Below, one piece after another: positions 47,547-62,500 of a stretch of 64,000 nt of DNA. The translations under genes and the position numbers were made by a program. Source of the DNA: Asterias rubens (taxonomy: Eukaryota > Echinodermata > Asteroidea > Forcipulatida > Asteriidae); assembly GCF_902459465.1 (NCBI RefSeq), contig NC_047082.1, positions 12,145,807 through 12,209,806 of the forward strand. The letters run 5' to 3'. How positions within the stretch are numbered: position 1 is the first letter of the stretch; each line of letters starts with the position of its first letter. The notes beneath the pieces were generated by a model. It was not told the origin of the DNA. It saw only the letters and a list, made by a program, of their open reading frames with translations, and searched no databases.

Positions 47547-50500
47547 ATGGATGCGATGAGACCCTTATTTCATTGGGCGGACTATTTAATATTTGTCCTC
47601 ATGTTGTTAGCTTCGGCCTCCATCGGCATCTTCTACGCTTTCATGAGCAGGAGACAGAATTCATCCGGAGAATTCATGTTGGCCAGTAGAACGGTAAGTC
47701 ATTTCATATCGAGCAAATGTTTGTGTACGACATAAAACACAAGGTCCACAGATTCGTACACGGTTTGACGATAGCGATAATTGAAAGCTTACCTTAAAAT
47801 GTTTTCTGCTGAGGTACCGTAGTTTTTTAGTAACCAGTATTAAAAAATAATGTCACGAAAATAATTGTAGTCGCGGAAGACGAACATCATCAATTTAGCA
47901 AGTACAATGGGTTTACTGGTCGCGACTCTCCTGCAAATATCGCTCGGTGATTTTCACTTTTTTTCTCATATCGCTCTGTGATATTCACTTTCTTTCTCAA
48001 AAAAAACTTGACAACTAATGAAGCTGAAACTTTGACAGGTAACTTAGTACACACGTCTTCATTCACAGTGAGTAGGGATTCATATCATGACCAACAAAAC
48101 TAGATTTATAAAAGGTATACAAACCCTTTGAAGCCGATGGAAAAATTTCATCTCAAAAGTTTGTAGCGTTTTTGACATATAATATTTCAGAAAATCTGGA
48201 GTGGTTGTGCCCATCACGCAGGAAAAAATAGTAAATACAAAGAACACTATTTTTTAAAAACGTATCTGACAGTAACGGCTCTTCAACTCTTTTTAGGGGG
48301 GGATACAAACTGAAACATTTTTTCCATAACCATGTTACTCGAAATGCTTCTCAAAATGCTTTGTACTACGAAAGCTGCTGCTGTACAACCAAGTAAACTT
48401 TTAGTGTCATTAATTTTAAGAGTGATTACAAAACTTCAATTAATGGTAAACAAAAGTGTTTTATAGCACACAAGAGGGTACGTATTTATCACTCACCCTT
48501 TGCAAGCATCTGAAAATAACACCCATGTAGAAAGGGAATGACCTCTTGTATGGGCATGATATACGCAGGAATGGGGTAAACTTACTCACACGAGTAGTAT
48601 TATTACAAATAAAAAGTATACTGTTCCCCCAAGAGTATCATCGAAATAGAGGGACGCCATGCACACCGAAGAAATGCAGTTGATATTCCTGCATGACAAT
48701 TCATAAAAATAAGATGTTTACCCTTGTTGTGCACTGTGAGTATGTGGGTCATGTAATCCATCATATCGTTAAAGGCACTGGACATGTTGGTAACTGGGGT
48801 CGATTTCACAAAGAGTTAGGACAAGTCCTAACATAAAACTAGTCCAAAGAGATACCAAAAACGTATGGCTAGTCCTAAGTTAGGACGAGTAACTCGTCCT
48901 AACTCGAGAAAAGACTAGTCTTGACTTTTTGTGAAATTCACCCCGGACATGTTGGTAATTACTGAACAATATTTGTTAGCATAAACACTTACTTTGTAAT
49001 GAGCAATGGAGAGCTGTGGATAGCATAACACATTGTGAGAAACGGCTTACTCTGAATTGAGAAAGAAGGAATTTCTTCCTAAAATAATTGAATTGAACTT
49101 GAGACCTCAGCTGAGGTGCGACAAGGGTGTTTTTTTTTCAATTATTTTCTCGCAACTGCGACGACTAATTGAGTTCAAATTTTCACAGATCTGTGATTTT
49201 TTTTCTTCATATCATGCACGCTGATGTACACCAAGTGAGAAGACTGGGCCCAATTTCATAGCGCTGCGTAACGGTAAGCAAATTTGCGTGCTTACTGTAT
49301 CAGAAAAATTTGCTTAAGCCTTAGCGTATTTCACAGGTTAGCAGAAACATTTGGCGGCCATATTGCGTGTTATCGTGGATTTGCATTGTGACGTCCTTTA
49401 TTTTTGTGCGGTAAGCACTCTGGAAGGTTAGCGTGCCTTTTCGTGTGCTTACGGTTAGCAGCGCTATGAAATAGAAATCGCACAGTAAGCAAAAAATCGG
49501 CCGCTAAGCAGCGCTATGAAATTGGGCCCTGGTCTTTGGCAATAACCAAAAATGTCCAGTGCCTTTAAATATCTGAACTTCCTAATAAAATTCAAGTCTC
49601 GTGCTCGATTTGACCACTGGGGACCGCTGCGATCCCGCGGTGTTGACCACGGGGAGCCCGCGGTGTTGACCACGGGGAGCTACTGAACTTTGGTTGAAAG
49701 TGAAACCCTGCATGTTCGGCGATAAAGACTTGATCAAACGGATTGTGTTGTTCAGATTGCAAACATGCCGAGTTTGTTTAATCAATTTAAACCTCCTGCT
49801 TATATTTTGACATGTGGTGTCTTAGTTTCAACACAGTGGTTGTTTTGAGCAAATTATTTCTTTTACTTGCAATTTTTTTGTTTTACTTATCACTACAATA
49901 ATAGTTTAAATTTATGTGCATATGGGACCTATAAGCAAGGTCTTGGAGCGCACTTTTTTTTATTACAAGTTTTTTCATTACTGTTTTTTTTACTTGTGCC
50001 TTTCCCTAGCTGGACAGCCTCTGCTCAATATAGTTATTGTATTGTCAAAGTGTGTTTAATATTATAATTCAACCTTATTGTAACCTATCACTGTTTGTTT
50101 CAATCATAGAATAATTATGTAACCACTCAACTAAACAGTGAAAATGTCATTACAAAAGGTGGTGGCGTAATATATACTGCCGAATATATGGAGCGGTAAT
50201 AATGAGATGCATTATAAATACACAATCATGTAAACGTAACTGTCAATGACGCTTCTCAGATTTTTATTTTTTCTATTTTTTATTTATTTATTATTTTTTT
50301 TTTTGGGGGGGGGGATAAAAAGTGATATCTTTGTCCCCTTCAGCAGCACTACGAAATGAAAAGTTTCTCAGAATTCAATTAACTATCCAAATATGTCGTG
50401 TTTCTTTCTAAGTAAATTTATTGTCATTGTAGTCATTATAAGGATATTCTCCGGATTGCAAGGAGCATTCACACTACACTTTCCAGGGCCCATTCTGGCT

Positions 50501-53500
50501 TGATCATCGGTAACATGAGATTAACCTTGCCCAGGAGTAGAGTTAGTCCTCAATCTTGGAGTTAGTGTGATCTGGGTTAGATATTGTAGTGTGAAATGTA
50601 CCTCCGAAAACCAGTATCGCATCGACCCTTAAAGCCATTGGACACTTTTGGTTATCAGGATTGTCCAAAGCCTACACTTCGTGTATCACAACTTATATAT
50701 AAAATCACAAACCTGTGAAAATTTAGGCTCAATCAGTCATCGGAGTCGGGAGGAGAAAATAAAGGGAAAACCCACCCTTGTTTCCGCACGTTTCTCCGTG
50801 TCATGACATGTGTTTAAAATAAATCCGTAATTCTCGATATCGAGCATTGATTTTGTTATTAATGTTTTCTCAAAAAGTAATGCATTTCTATGAATAATAT
50901 TTAAAGAGAAGGCTTTCACCATAACCGTGTAAGTTATTTGTAAATGTGTGAACTTTTATTTTTTATCTGTTCCGAAAGTGTACTGGCTTTAACAATTACG
51001 CACATCAGTTAGGGAAAAAGCTCGTTGATAGACTTGTTTCGAATTTACATCAATTCCTGGTGTCAGTGTCAGGAAACAGTGCACCCACTCGCCTCCAAGG
51101 TAGACTACAATAGAGACTATGAAAACAAACAACAGTCAGGTAGCACTGTTTTGTTGGCTGCAATGCGAAGAGGAACATCCTCTTCTGTTTTAAAAATCAG
51201 AGATCAAATTACCTGGCACCAGATTACCTGGCACCATGAAGCTGCCTTACGTTCAGGTAAAAGTTATGTCATCCAACTTCTGGTTGTCCCATCGCATCCG
51301 GGTAAAATAAAAACCTTGAACAGCACACAGCCTCATCCCGCGTTTACACAAAATAGTTTTATACGCAAAACTTTAGTTTAACATGAACCCCTTTTCTAGA
51401 AGTTGTGAGTGAGTTAACTATTAGGTGGGGGCAGGGGGTACTGGATCCCCTCCCCTACCCACCCACGACCGTTACTCCCCTCTTGCCCCCCCCCCCACCC
51501 GAATGTTTTAAACAAAACATGCACAAGCCACAAGGGGTTTGACACAATAAAGCAGCCCATTTATAATCACGTCCCTTGCCCATGCGTGCACCCCTCCACC
51601 CACTTTGCCTCATAAACAAGTTTATGAACAGTCTCTCGACCGTTACCAACAAAGGCAATACAATAATATAAAAAAGATGCAGTCATGAAGCAAGATTGGC
51701 AGCAATGGAATGATTTGAATCAAAGATACTGTTCTTAAAAAAAAACGTATTGTTGTCGAATGGATGCTTGTTTGTATTTATTTATGTTTTTTGTGTTACT
51801 TGGTTGGGTCATTGTCTTTTTCTAGATGGGTTTTCTCCCCGTTTCCATGTCACTGTTGGCCAGCCTATTTACGGGGATCTACATCCAGGGTAGCGTGTCT
51901 GAGACGTACTTCAGGGGGGCCATTTTGTTCACAGGCTCCATCGTTCCTCTCATCATCACAGGGGCGATTTCTGGAAGAATCTTCATGCCGAAATTCTACG
52001 AATTGGAACTAAAAAGCGTGTATCAGGTAATAAATACTTACCGTTTGTCACTTTTGTGTTCATAGTAACATCGTATGTACGGAGCTCCAGAAGTGCCATC
52101 CCGCAAATTGAGTTACCGACATAATGTATTTCATCAAGACGCCTTATGTCGTGCTTATGTAACTCAATGTGGGATGGCACTCCTAGAGCTCCGTTTGTGA
52201 GCTCCCGCCCCCCCTTTTGATATTACCGCGATAGTTGGTGATATGGAGGAGGGACACCTATCTCACACACAAAAACCCAAATTGTGTTTATTTAGTTTTC
52301 TGTCTGATCATGTTCCATACTTACTTGAACAGGAAATTAAAGCGTGTGGTGTCCTTATCGATGACTATAGCTTCGAAACTGACGTCAATGTGATAATGAA
52401 ATCGTAGTATTCAATTGACCGTTATCATAACATCTGTTTAACACTTGATGTTTGGTAAACATGCTTGCAAAAGTCGTATGGAAAACAATCCGTAAGCGTA
52501 CTACACCGGTTGGTTTTGAACCCACGACCCTTTCTTGAGTAGGCGTCTCACCACTAGACCACCGAGAGAACATGCCGATGATATCAGGCATATTCTATTC
52601 ATTTCACTTACCGTGTGGTGTGTCGTGGTCGAGCGGTCTAGCTCACCAGACCCATGCTCTGGTTAGCAGCAGAGTGTTGGTTTGATATAGTCAATACACT
52701 TGTGCCCTTAAAGACACTGGACCCTATTGGTTATTGTCAAAGACCAGTCTTCTCACTTGGTGTATCTCAACATATGTATAAAATAGCAAATCTGTGAAAA
52801 TTTGAGCTCGATTGGTCGTCGGAGTGAAGAGATAACTATGAAAGAAAAAACACCCTTGTCACACGAAGTTGTGTGCTTTCAGATGCTCGATTTCGAGACC
52901 TCACATTCTAAACTTGAGGTCTCGAAATCAAATTCGTGGAAAATTACTTCTTTCTCGAAAACTACGTCACTTCAGAGGGAGCTGTTTCTCACAATGTTTT
53001 ATACTATCAACCTCTCCACATTACTTGTTACCAAGTAATTAGGTTTTATGCTGATAATTATTTTGAGTAATTACCAATAGTGTCCACTGCCTTTAAACAG
53101 AGCTTAACCAATATTATATACTTCGTAAGGGCCAATTTCATAAAGCCTGTAAGCACAAAACTTTGCTTAGCATGAAATTTATTCCTTGATACAAACAGAT
53201 TACCAACCAAATTTTAACTTGTTGCATATTGCTTGTTACTGGCATTCAGCTGTTGTTTGCTTATCCTGAAAATCACGTGGACATTTGGGTGGTAATCCTG
53301 TTTTTGTTAAGGAAGAAATTTAATTCCAAGCAAATTTTTGTGCTCACAGGCTCTATGAAATTGGGCCCAAGTTCCTTTGATACACATGTCTACATCCTCA
53401 AGGAGGTACTTTAAAACGGGAATCTTGACAACGGGTTGACACATGTCATGAAACTTTAAATGTAGAAACTTTGGTTTTTCAGTGAAGAATTAGACTAAGC

Positions 53501-56500
53501 TAGCCCCCTTTTTTTTGTTTTTTTCAATATTTTGAAACTTTTTTCGTTCGCAGTATCTCGACTTACGTTTCAATGTTCCAGTACGTAACTGCTGCCTTGT
53601 GATAGGCTACGTGTACATGGTGAGTATAGGGACGTAATAATATCAATGTAATGTTAAGTTAAAGTGATACATAATCTTCGGTTTTATAGCGCTTTGACCC
53701 ATACAAACGCTTATATTGAACTAAATGTTGTTCGAAAGATGTTTTAAAAGGATGATCCACACAAATATCCATGTGTGGTTTTCCGTTTACCAGCCATTTT
53801 GGTAAGCAGAGCCATCAAATTAGGCCCAGGTTTGGACCTTCTCCGAAGAGATCAGGGCCCAATTTCATGGCTCTGCTTACCGTAAGCACAAAATCGGCGC
53901 TTACGGAAGCAGGGAATTCTGTGCTTACGGCGACGAACGTGTTCACGGGTTAGCGGCGATTTTTGGCTTCTGCGCGTGCGTACTTCACATTACATGTACT
54001 AGGTATTCTACACTTACAAGGCTAGCGCAGAAATTAGGCGCTTGCAGGTATAAGCGGGGAATCGTGATCGTAAACACAGAATACGGCGGTAAGCAGAGCC
54101 ATGAAATTGGGCCCAGATAAATTGGATTTTGAAATAAACTATAAAACCTAACAACACGAGTGATGTTGCTCTAACGCTCCTTTCAAGGAAGTGGGGGTTA
54201 AAGGTTCCTTCATTATTACTGATATAGTGCTGAGAGTTTCATGATAGTTTCCGTAACAATAATGTATACACCCTTTCCCCTGTCGTTTCACAACTCAGTA
54301 CACTTAAGTGACGTGGGTTTATTTGTCAATGGTGCTAGATCTACTAATAAGTTTCGTCGAATTCATTTTATATTTTGTGTTTGTGTATAGATACTGCACG
54401 CAGGGGTCGCTACTTTCGCGGCAAGTCTAGTGCTAACAACCGGTGAGTAAAATAGGCCTGTTGTATAGCCCATTCCCATATATTGTATTGTATACCTTTC
54501 ATTCAACCGATTCGTGAAAACTGTGTTCAGTTTATTGTAACTCAAAACGTATTGTACTGTGTAGTTCCTGAAATGATGGCATCATTGCATGAATATTGCG
54601 TGCTCCGCACTACCTCACCGGTCTGCAGAGTAGACCGAAAACACATAGAAAAAAAACAACAACAAAAAAACAACAGGTGAAACCCTTTAAGTTCATTTTC
54701 GAACAGGCCAGATTGACATGGCCAATGGCTCTAAAGACAAATTTACTGGATGGCTCGGAATCTCCAGTAAACACTTTCCACAAACTTCTTGTGCTCAAAA
54801 TACTTTTTTTTGTTTTTTCAGTGTAAACACATACTAATTAACATTAAAACAAATTAAACATTTTGTTGTTCAAACTGTCTCTTCAACATCTTTAAACGTT
54901 ATTTGATTTTCAAAAAATATGTTAAGTCAATACAAGTTTCCCGACACATTCCCGACTACTGGCTGCAGATGACATATGGGGCATACGTGTATCTGACAGG
55001 GAGGGTCGGGCGCGGCATCGCAGGGTCAAACAGACAAACAAAACCGTACACACGCCTTTGTTATACCCAGGTATATAACAATTTCTCCATTGAATGTTGC
55101 TTTTATAAGATACGTCATTAATGACATTGAACATTTTCTAGAAATGAGTTTCCAATTTACCATTGTCTAATAGTCACAATAAGTGAACACAGTGCACTTG
55201 TTATCGCATTGGAATTGCCACAGTGTTCCTGTGAGAGAGGATTGAAATACTAAACCATCAAATTGAAGTTGCTTGCCATTATTCATCCTTCCAGGCCTCC
55301 TAAATCGAACACACAATGACCTATAGTTAGTTTACAAATATTGAGTGGCTCAGAGTGGAATGGGAGGAATATCATAGCAAGTAAAAATTTGGACTGTTCA
55401 TTCCACGAGGCGAAGCTGAGTGAAATGGAACAGTCCAAATTTTATCGAGCGATGATATTCCTCCCATTCCACGAACTAAAGCCACTCAATATTTGTTTTA
55501 CATAACTGACATATAGATTCTTGTCATTTGATGTATTTTAAAAGTATAACATTATGAAAAATCACACAACTAAAAATCATAAAGCACCATGCACACATTT
55601 AATAGCAATCGGATCACAACCTTTTGCACAGGTGCTCCTTTGTTTTAGCAGCGGCGCGGCGGGGCTGTACTGCTCAACAACATTGGGAACAAGGATGATC
55701 CTAGTTGAATGGGAAATGCTATTCCCCATGGGCAAATAGGTCTTTTTTTTATCGCCGGTGCGGATGGGAGAAATAGTGAATGAAGTAAGTTTCACCAATC
55801 AAATGACAAGGATCTGCATGTCAGTTATATAATTCATTATACAAGTGTTGCCATGATGTGCCATGCTTTGTCCTTCTGAAGAAAGTATGTTTACCTCAGG
55901 AATGTTGTCAAGGAAGGTTTCAACTGAAGCGTTCAAACGTCTTTCTCAGAAGCTGCTTCAACCTAAGGGTACTTATTAAACTCAAACAGACTCAAGTATT
56001 TGAACATGAGTGTCGCATTTGTTACAATATTATTTAAAGGGAAGGTACACGTTTGGTAAATACCCAAAACAAAATATTAACTTAAAAACTTACTTGGTAA
56101 CGAGCATTGGAGAGCTTTTGATAGTATAAAACATTGTCAGGAACGGCTCCCTCTGAAGTAACATAGATTTTGAGAAAGAGGTAATTTCTCACTAAAATAG
56201 TAAAATACTTCCAGATTTCTATCTGAAAGCACACAAATTCGTCCAAAGAGGGTGTTTTTTGCTCTCACCGTTTTCTCGCAACTTCGATGACCAATAATTT
56301 AGCTCAAACTTTCACACGATTGTTATTTTATGCTTATATGGTGGGATACACCATGCCCAAGTGAGAAGACTGGTCTTTGACAATTATTACCAAACGTGTA
56401 CCTTCCCTTTAACACCAATTATTTTGACGTGTCTTTTTTAATTAAGGTGAAGAGTAATTACAACTTTGTTTGTCAATCTTTTGCAGTGACTGGATCCCAG

Positions 56501-59500
56501 CTGAGTGTGTTTTCGGGTACAATTATTTTATCCGCAGTTTGTACTTTCTACACGGTCATTGTAAGTACAATACATTTTGTTTTACAACAGCAAAAGGTGA
56601 AATTACATTCAAACAAACATGATATAGGTTTTCTCGGTCAATTTCGGAAAATGAGCAGCCAATTTAACCACCAAGCTATTCTATTTCGCGCAAAATCGAA
56701 TGCTACTCAAAAGGGTCATTCGATTTCGTTTTGGGATTAGTCAATGTTGCGTCATTCGAATTAACAAAATAATCGTTCACAATCCATCAAAGCAGCATTC
56801 AAAATCGCAGACGCTTCTTGAGGCGTGTGTGTCACGAAAAAGAATGACGCTACGCTAATTTGAACAGAGTGCTAAAGGAATTTGACTCGACCCAAAACGA
56901 AATTGAATGGCTGAATTCTGAATTTTAAACGCAGTAACAACTGGAGAGGCAAAACAGCTTTAATTCGAACGCATGAAAATTAAATTGACTGCTCATTTGC
57001 CGAATTTGACCGAGAAAACCTATACAATCCAATCAATTATAACAAAGGTAATCCAACAACAATTAATTGCTTACAGAGAAATTAACTGGTAAATGGTTTT
57101 ATGAGGTGGACCGAACGATGCACGACTATACCATTCCAAATACTCTTAGCCACTCGACCTAATCATTTATTTAGCGGTCTGTTTTTGAAGTTGCATTTTT
57201 TAAACTTCCGTATTTACTTGTTTTTGTTGATAACATAACAAGAAACTTTTAAGCCAAACAACAATGTGTTTCCGGAGTTGAACAAGGAAACCAAACATGA
57301 AGCAGTGACACACGTACAGAAAAAAAACCATCAAAACATTGGCATTATCCTTTTTTTAAGGATTATGGTTTAAAGGCAGTGGACACAATTGGTAATTACT
57401 TAAAACAATTATTAGCATAAAACCTTTCTTGGTGACGAGTAATGTGGAGAGGTTGATGGTATAAAACATCGTGCGAAACGGCTCCCTCTGAAGCGCGATA
57501 GTTTTCGAGAAAGAGGTAATTTTCCACGAATTTGATTTCGAGACCTCAGATTTAGAACCTAAGGTTTCGAAATCAACCATCTAAACGCACACAACTTCGT
57601 ATGACAAGGGTGTTTTTTCTTTCATTATTATATCGCAACTTCGATGACCGATTGAGCTCAAATTTTCACAGGTTAGTTATTTTATGCACTAAGTGAGAAG
57701 GCTAAATAGTCTTTGACAATTGCCGATAGTGTCCAGTGCCTTCAAAAACCTTATTGTTCCTTCATAGGTTGAGGTATACATGTAATTGAGCAGTTTATGT
57801 CTGTTGGACTTGGTATTCAAATCCTTCTCGAAGTCAACAAGAATAACGGAGAAATTGTATCAGACATTGCCATTGTAACTGGCAGGCATGCATTTCGATC
57901 TGATGAGCACATAATGTCGTTGCCGCCAATACCCTAGACTTGATGACAAGTCGTTAGGCGCTGCCTATTTGTCTGCCTTTCATGCAACAGTCACAGTGCG
58001 ATGTTACACATGCAACAGTCGTAGGTAGCGCGAGGTAATTGCGACTGACTCACACACACATACTGGGATCGAGGGTGTGTGTATCGTCCCCGTAGCTTCA
58101 CCGCGCTGTAACTACACACCGCGCTTAACATTTACCGTCTTGACTTCAAGACTAACAATACCCCCCACCAAACCACCAAAGTCACTGTGACTATCACCGG
58201 GCATTTACCAAATTTGTTATGTGATTTTTGTAATTTATGGTAGACGCCACTCCGTACAGGCTAAATCATTTTTAAGGCATCCTATTGGTTTAGCTAATCG
58301 ACAATACCACTGTTTCTATTATGAGGTGGTACAGAACAGTGTAGTAAATTGAAAGGAAAATGTCGTTGTTCTAACACCGATCGTTATCACTGATGATTTT
58401 AGCGGCGCTGTTGAAGATTTCCTCAACTATCTGCAAAAACGACTGACACAAATCGCAAGAATTGTTAAGTCCGTCCGTCGTGCATGTGTTTTTTTCAAAT
58501 ATTGTGCAAGTGTACAAAGCGGTCATGAAACCGTGGTTTAGAAAACAAGGAAGAAAAAAGTACGTTGTCCAGAATATCCGGCTTGGCTTTATGAAGAGGA
58601 AATGATTATTCACCAGGTAGATGAGGAAATGGTCAGGCCTTCAGGGGAAACACCGGGATTCCTCACCAGGTGTACAACTGGTTGACGCTGTACGTGGGTT
58701 GATGCAACTTTGTTGTATATAGTCTCATCTGCAAGTCTTCGTGTTGCACCGCCGGCAAATTGGCTACGAGTCAATTATATACTTTAAAACGCTGGGTGGC
58801 AGCAGACATTACGTAGTTCCGATGTGCACATAGCCGAGAACAATGGGATTGTCTGGTAAGTCTGCTGCCACCTAACGTCACACAAAAGTAACCCACTGAC
58901 GCCAGTTATTTCACTGTAGGCCGTATCTTATATCTGATTAATAACTAAATAACCAGGCACCAGAGAGTAAACCAATTCTGGTAGAGTGACACTTTGCCCC
59001 AATATAACGAAACTACTCGTCCTTATTAATAAACGTATTTATAACGGGTCTTTTCCAAAGGATACAAAACGTCACTTATTTTTTACTGCAAGGTGAGTGG
59101 GAAGAAGTTTGAATTATGAGACCTAATCTTCAGCACCATGTAATGGTTTACAAGGTGCTATGGCGCATACAGCAGCCACAGCCAGGAACACCGGGGCGAA
59201 CCCCTTCTCTTTTCGATAAGTGCATGCACTGGGTTCTTTAACATGAGTTACACAACAAATGGGACCAATTACGTCACATCCGAAGGACGAAGCAATGGTT
59301 AATGGTCTTGCTTACGGGACACAAGTGTCACGGCTGGGGATTCGAACCCACACTCTGCTGATCAGAAACACCAGGTTTTGAATTCGGTGCTCTTTTAAAG
59401 CCATTGGACACTTTCGATAAACAATATTGTCCAAGGCCCACTTTTCGTGTATCACAACTTATTTAAAATAACAAACCTGTGAAAATTTAGGCTCAATCGG

Positions 59501-62500
59501 TCATCGGTGTCAGGAGAAAATAACGGGAAAACCCACCCTTGTATCCGCACGTTTCGCCGTGTCATGACATGTGTTTAAAATAAATCCGTAATTCTCGATA
59601 TCGAGAATTGATATTGTTTTAATGTTTTCTCAAAAAGTAAAGCATTTTATGGAATAATATTTGAAGAGAAGTCTTTCACCATTACCTTCTGTAAACCCTG
59701 TTAATTATTTGTACATCTGTGAGTTTGTTTTTTTTCTGTACCAAAAGTGTATAATGGCTTTAACCGCTCGGCCACGACACTTCCCGCGGCATTCAAACCA
59801 GCGACCGTATAGTCCAAAGCAAATGTACACCAAAACACAGAGGGTTTGTTTGCCAGTTGCCAATCTCCCGTTGTAAGCAGTAGACATTGTATTTGGCCAG
59901 CATGGGCATTATACTCTTTTGCTTGCCGCAGGAAAATAAGCTACGGATTGTCACGTTTACCAAAAGACGCCATTGCTCCTCTCCGGCCCAGTTTTCTGGT
60001 TTCATTGCCATAGTCTCTTAACTGCTTGTTGTTTGTGGATACGCTAAACATGTTGTTGTTGTTGTTGTTTACTACAGGGCGGTATAAAGGCAGTGGTATG
60101 GGCAGACTGCTTTCAGATGTGTCTAATTTTCGTGGCCTTATTGGCAGCAGTCTTCCAAGGTGCTACGCTGATTGGTTTCGGTGAGATCTGGAGGCTCAAC
60201 CTCATTGGGGGAAGGCTCAATATTTTCAAGTGAGTTTAAAAAACAGAAAAAAGAAAAAAACAACCTTGTCACACGAAGTTGTGTGCTCTCAGATGCTTGA
60301 TTTCGAGACCTCAAATTCTAAAGCTGAGGTCTCGAAATCAAATTCCTGGAAAATGACTCCTTTCTCGAAAACTACGTTATTTTAGAGGGAACCGTTTCTC
60401 ACAGTGATGTATACTATCAACCTATCCCCTTTACTCGTCACTAAGTATAAGGTTTTATTCTTACAATTATTATGAGTAATTACCAATAATGTCCACTGCC
60501 TATAAGTGTGCAAAGGTTTATTTGGGTGTTACAATGACACTCAGCATGCCATTTGACAACTGACAATGCTTTATACTAGTCATAATTATATTGAGAGATA
60601 AAATATAAACTGATCAGTCTTCCAGATGTCCAGCTCCCACTAGACACCCAGAAATAGTCTAAAGATTGTATTTCACCATTCCAGGGGCGGACCCGTGACT
60701 GTTTGCACGGCTATATTTAGGTTTGTCAGGCAATTGCACAGGGTTTGGCTTTTTTATGTACGAATCAACGGAGGAACTCTCACTTTAAACAGCGGACTAG
60801 TCTATGGTGCAAACAAATCAGCAACTAAATGACCTTCAAACTTACACTTTTCTTCTCAAGCGTTTCTCTTCGAAGTCAGGGGAAATAGGATTTTTTGCTC
60901 AATTCAGCCACAAAGTAATACACAAGCTTAATATTGTTGGCAAGTTGCTAGCTGGCAGTGTACTAGGCTGAGGGTTAAATGCTTTAGTGAATTTGGCAGT
61001 TGAACTACATTCATTAATTCAATTTTGTTGTTTGGTTTTGTTTAATAGCTGTGTTTGGATTATAATAAGGTGTCCTACCGTTTGGCCTCACAAAAGGTCG
61101 AAACCACTATTTAAAGGCACTAAAATGACACTATTGGTAATTACGCAAAATAATTGTTAGCATAAAAACTTACTTGGTAACAAGCAATAGAGAGATGTTG
61201 ATAGTATAAAACATTATGATAAACGGCTTCCCCTAAAGTAACGTGGCTTAAAGAAGTTATTTTCCACTAAAATATTTTAATTTGATTTCGAGACCTCAGA
61301 AATAGATTCTGCCATTATTATCTCGCAACTTCGACGACCGATTTAGTTCAAATTTACACAGGTTTGTTATTTTGTGCATAATCTGAGATACACCAAGTGA
61401 GATGACTGGTCTTTGATTATTACCAATAGTGTCCAGTGTCTTTAAAAATGTTATTGAGGTGCCACATATTATCATTGTTGACTTTCATTCTTCCCCGTAG
61501 TTTCGACCCGGACCCAAGGGTTTACGCCACGTTCTGGACTGTATTCATCGGTGGGACTTTCTCGTGGATGCCAACGATGACAGTACTACAGTACCAGGTA
61601 CAACGGTATGCAACCTGTAAGTCACAAAAGACTGCTCACATGTAAGTAAGCCTAGTAATACTACCAGGGCCCAATTTCATGGCTCTGCTTACCGCCGAAT
61701 TCTGCGCTTGCGATCGCGATTCCCCGCTTACGTGCAAGCGCCGAATTACTGCGCTAGCCTTGTAAGCCTAGAATGCCTAGTAACGGGGAGTACGCACGCG
61801 CACAAGCAAAAATTCGCCGCTAACCCATGAAATACGCTTGCCGTAATCACCGAATTCCCTGCTTCCGTAAGCGCTGATTCTGTGCTTACGGTAAGCAGAG
61901 CCATGAAATTGGGCCCACATCGAAACAGTCTGGAACCCATTGTGTTTTATTTTCTATTTTTTTTATAAACTGTTTCCTGACGATTTTTCCTGACGATGAC
62001 TACAGCAAGCTAGTTTAATCACGATCCTATAAGATAAAGTAGTAGTTCCAGCCAAATGTCTATACTATCCACCCGGGGAATAGTTAAAAGGCAGCAGTTC
62101 TTTTCAGAACTGAGAAGTCTCCCAGACACCCGAACATCTACTCCGCGGTAGTAGAATAAAGCAAGACAGTTCTCTAAGAACAAACTCTACCTGGCAAGTA
62201 GATACAAACATGGTGTTACGACCGCAAACCAATTAATATACAAAACTGTTTCCAACAGTAATTCTGTCAATGTTAAGCACACGCCATTGACCCCCCCTTT
62301 TGAACTTATCGTGTTTTTTTCGATTAGAGATATCTACCAATTCCCGAAAAAACATCCATTGTACATGGCAATTCTGTTTGCACAATTGAATTGAAATGTT
62401 GAACTTATTGTAACCATATAACTCCCCCTCTTGCACAAGGTATGATCCAATGATTAAACATAGTTCAATTATTTAACCAGTAAACAATATAAACATTCAG

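Larger units (their letters stand above)
48769..49567 (+). mobile_element. TTAA MITE family A, copy 17, carrying two nested foldbacks
   Basis: TTAA-bounded copy expanded to about 800 bp by insertion of a GTCGATTTCAC foldback (48797-48946) and a GGCCCAATTTC foldback (49246-49528). Confidence 0.8.
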
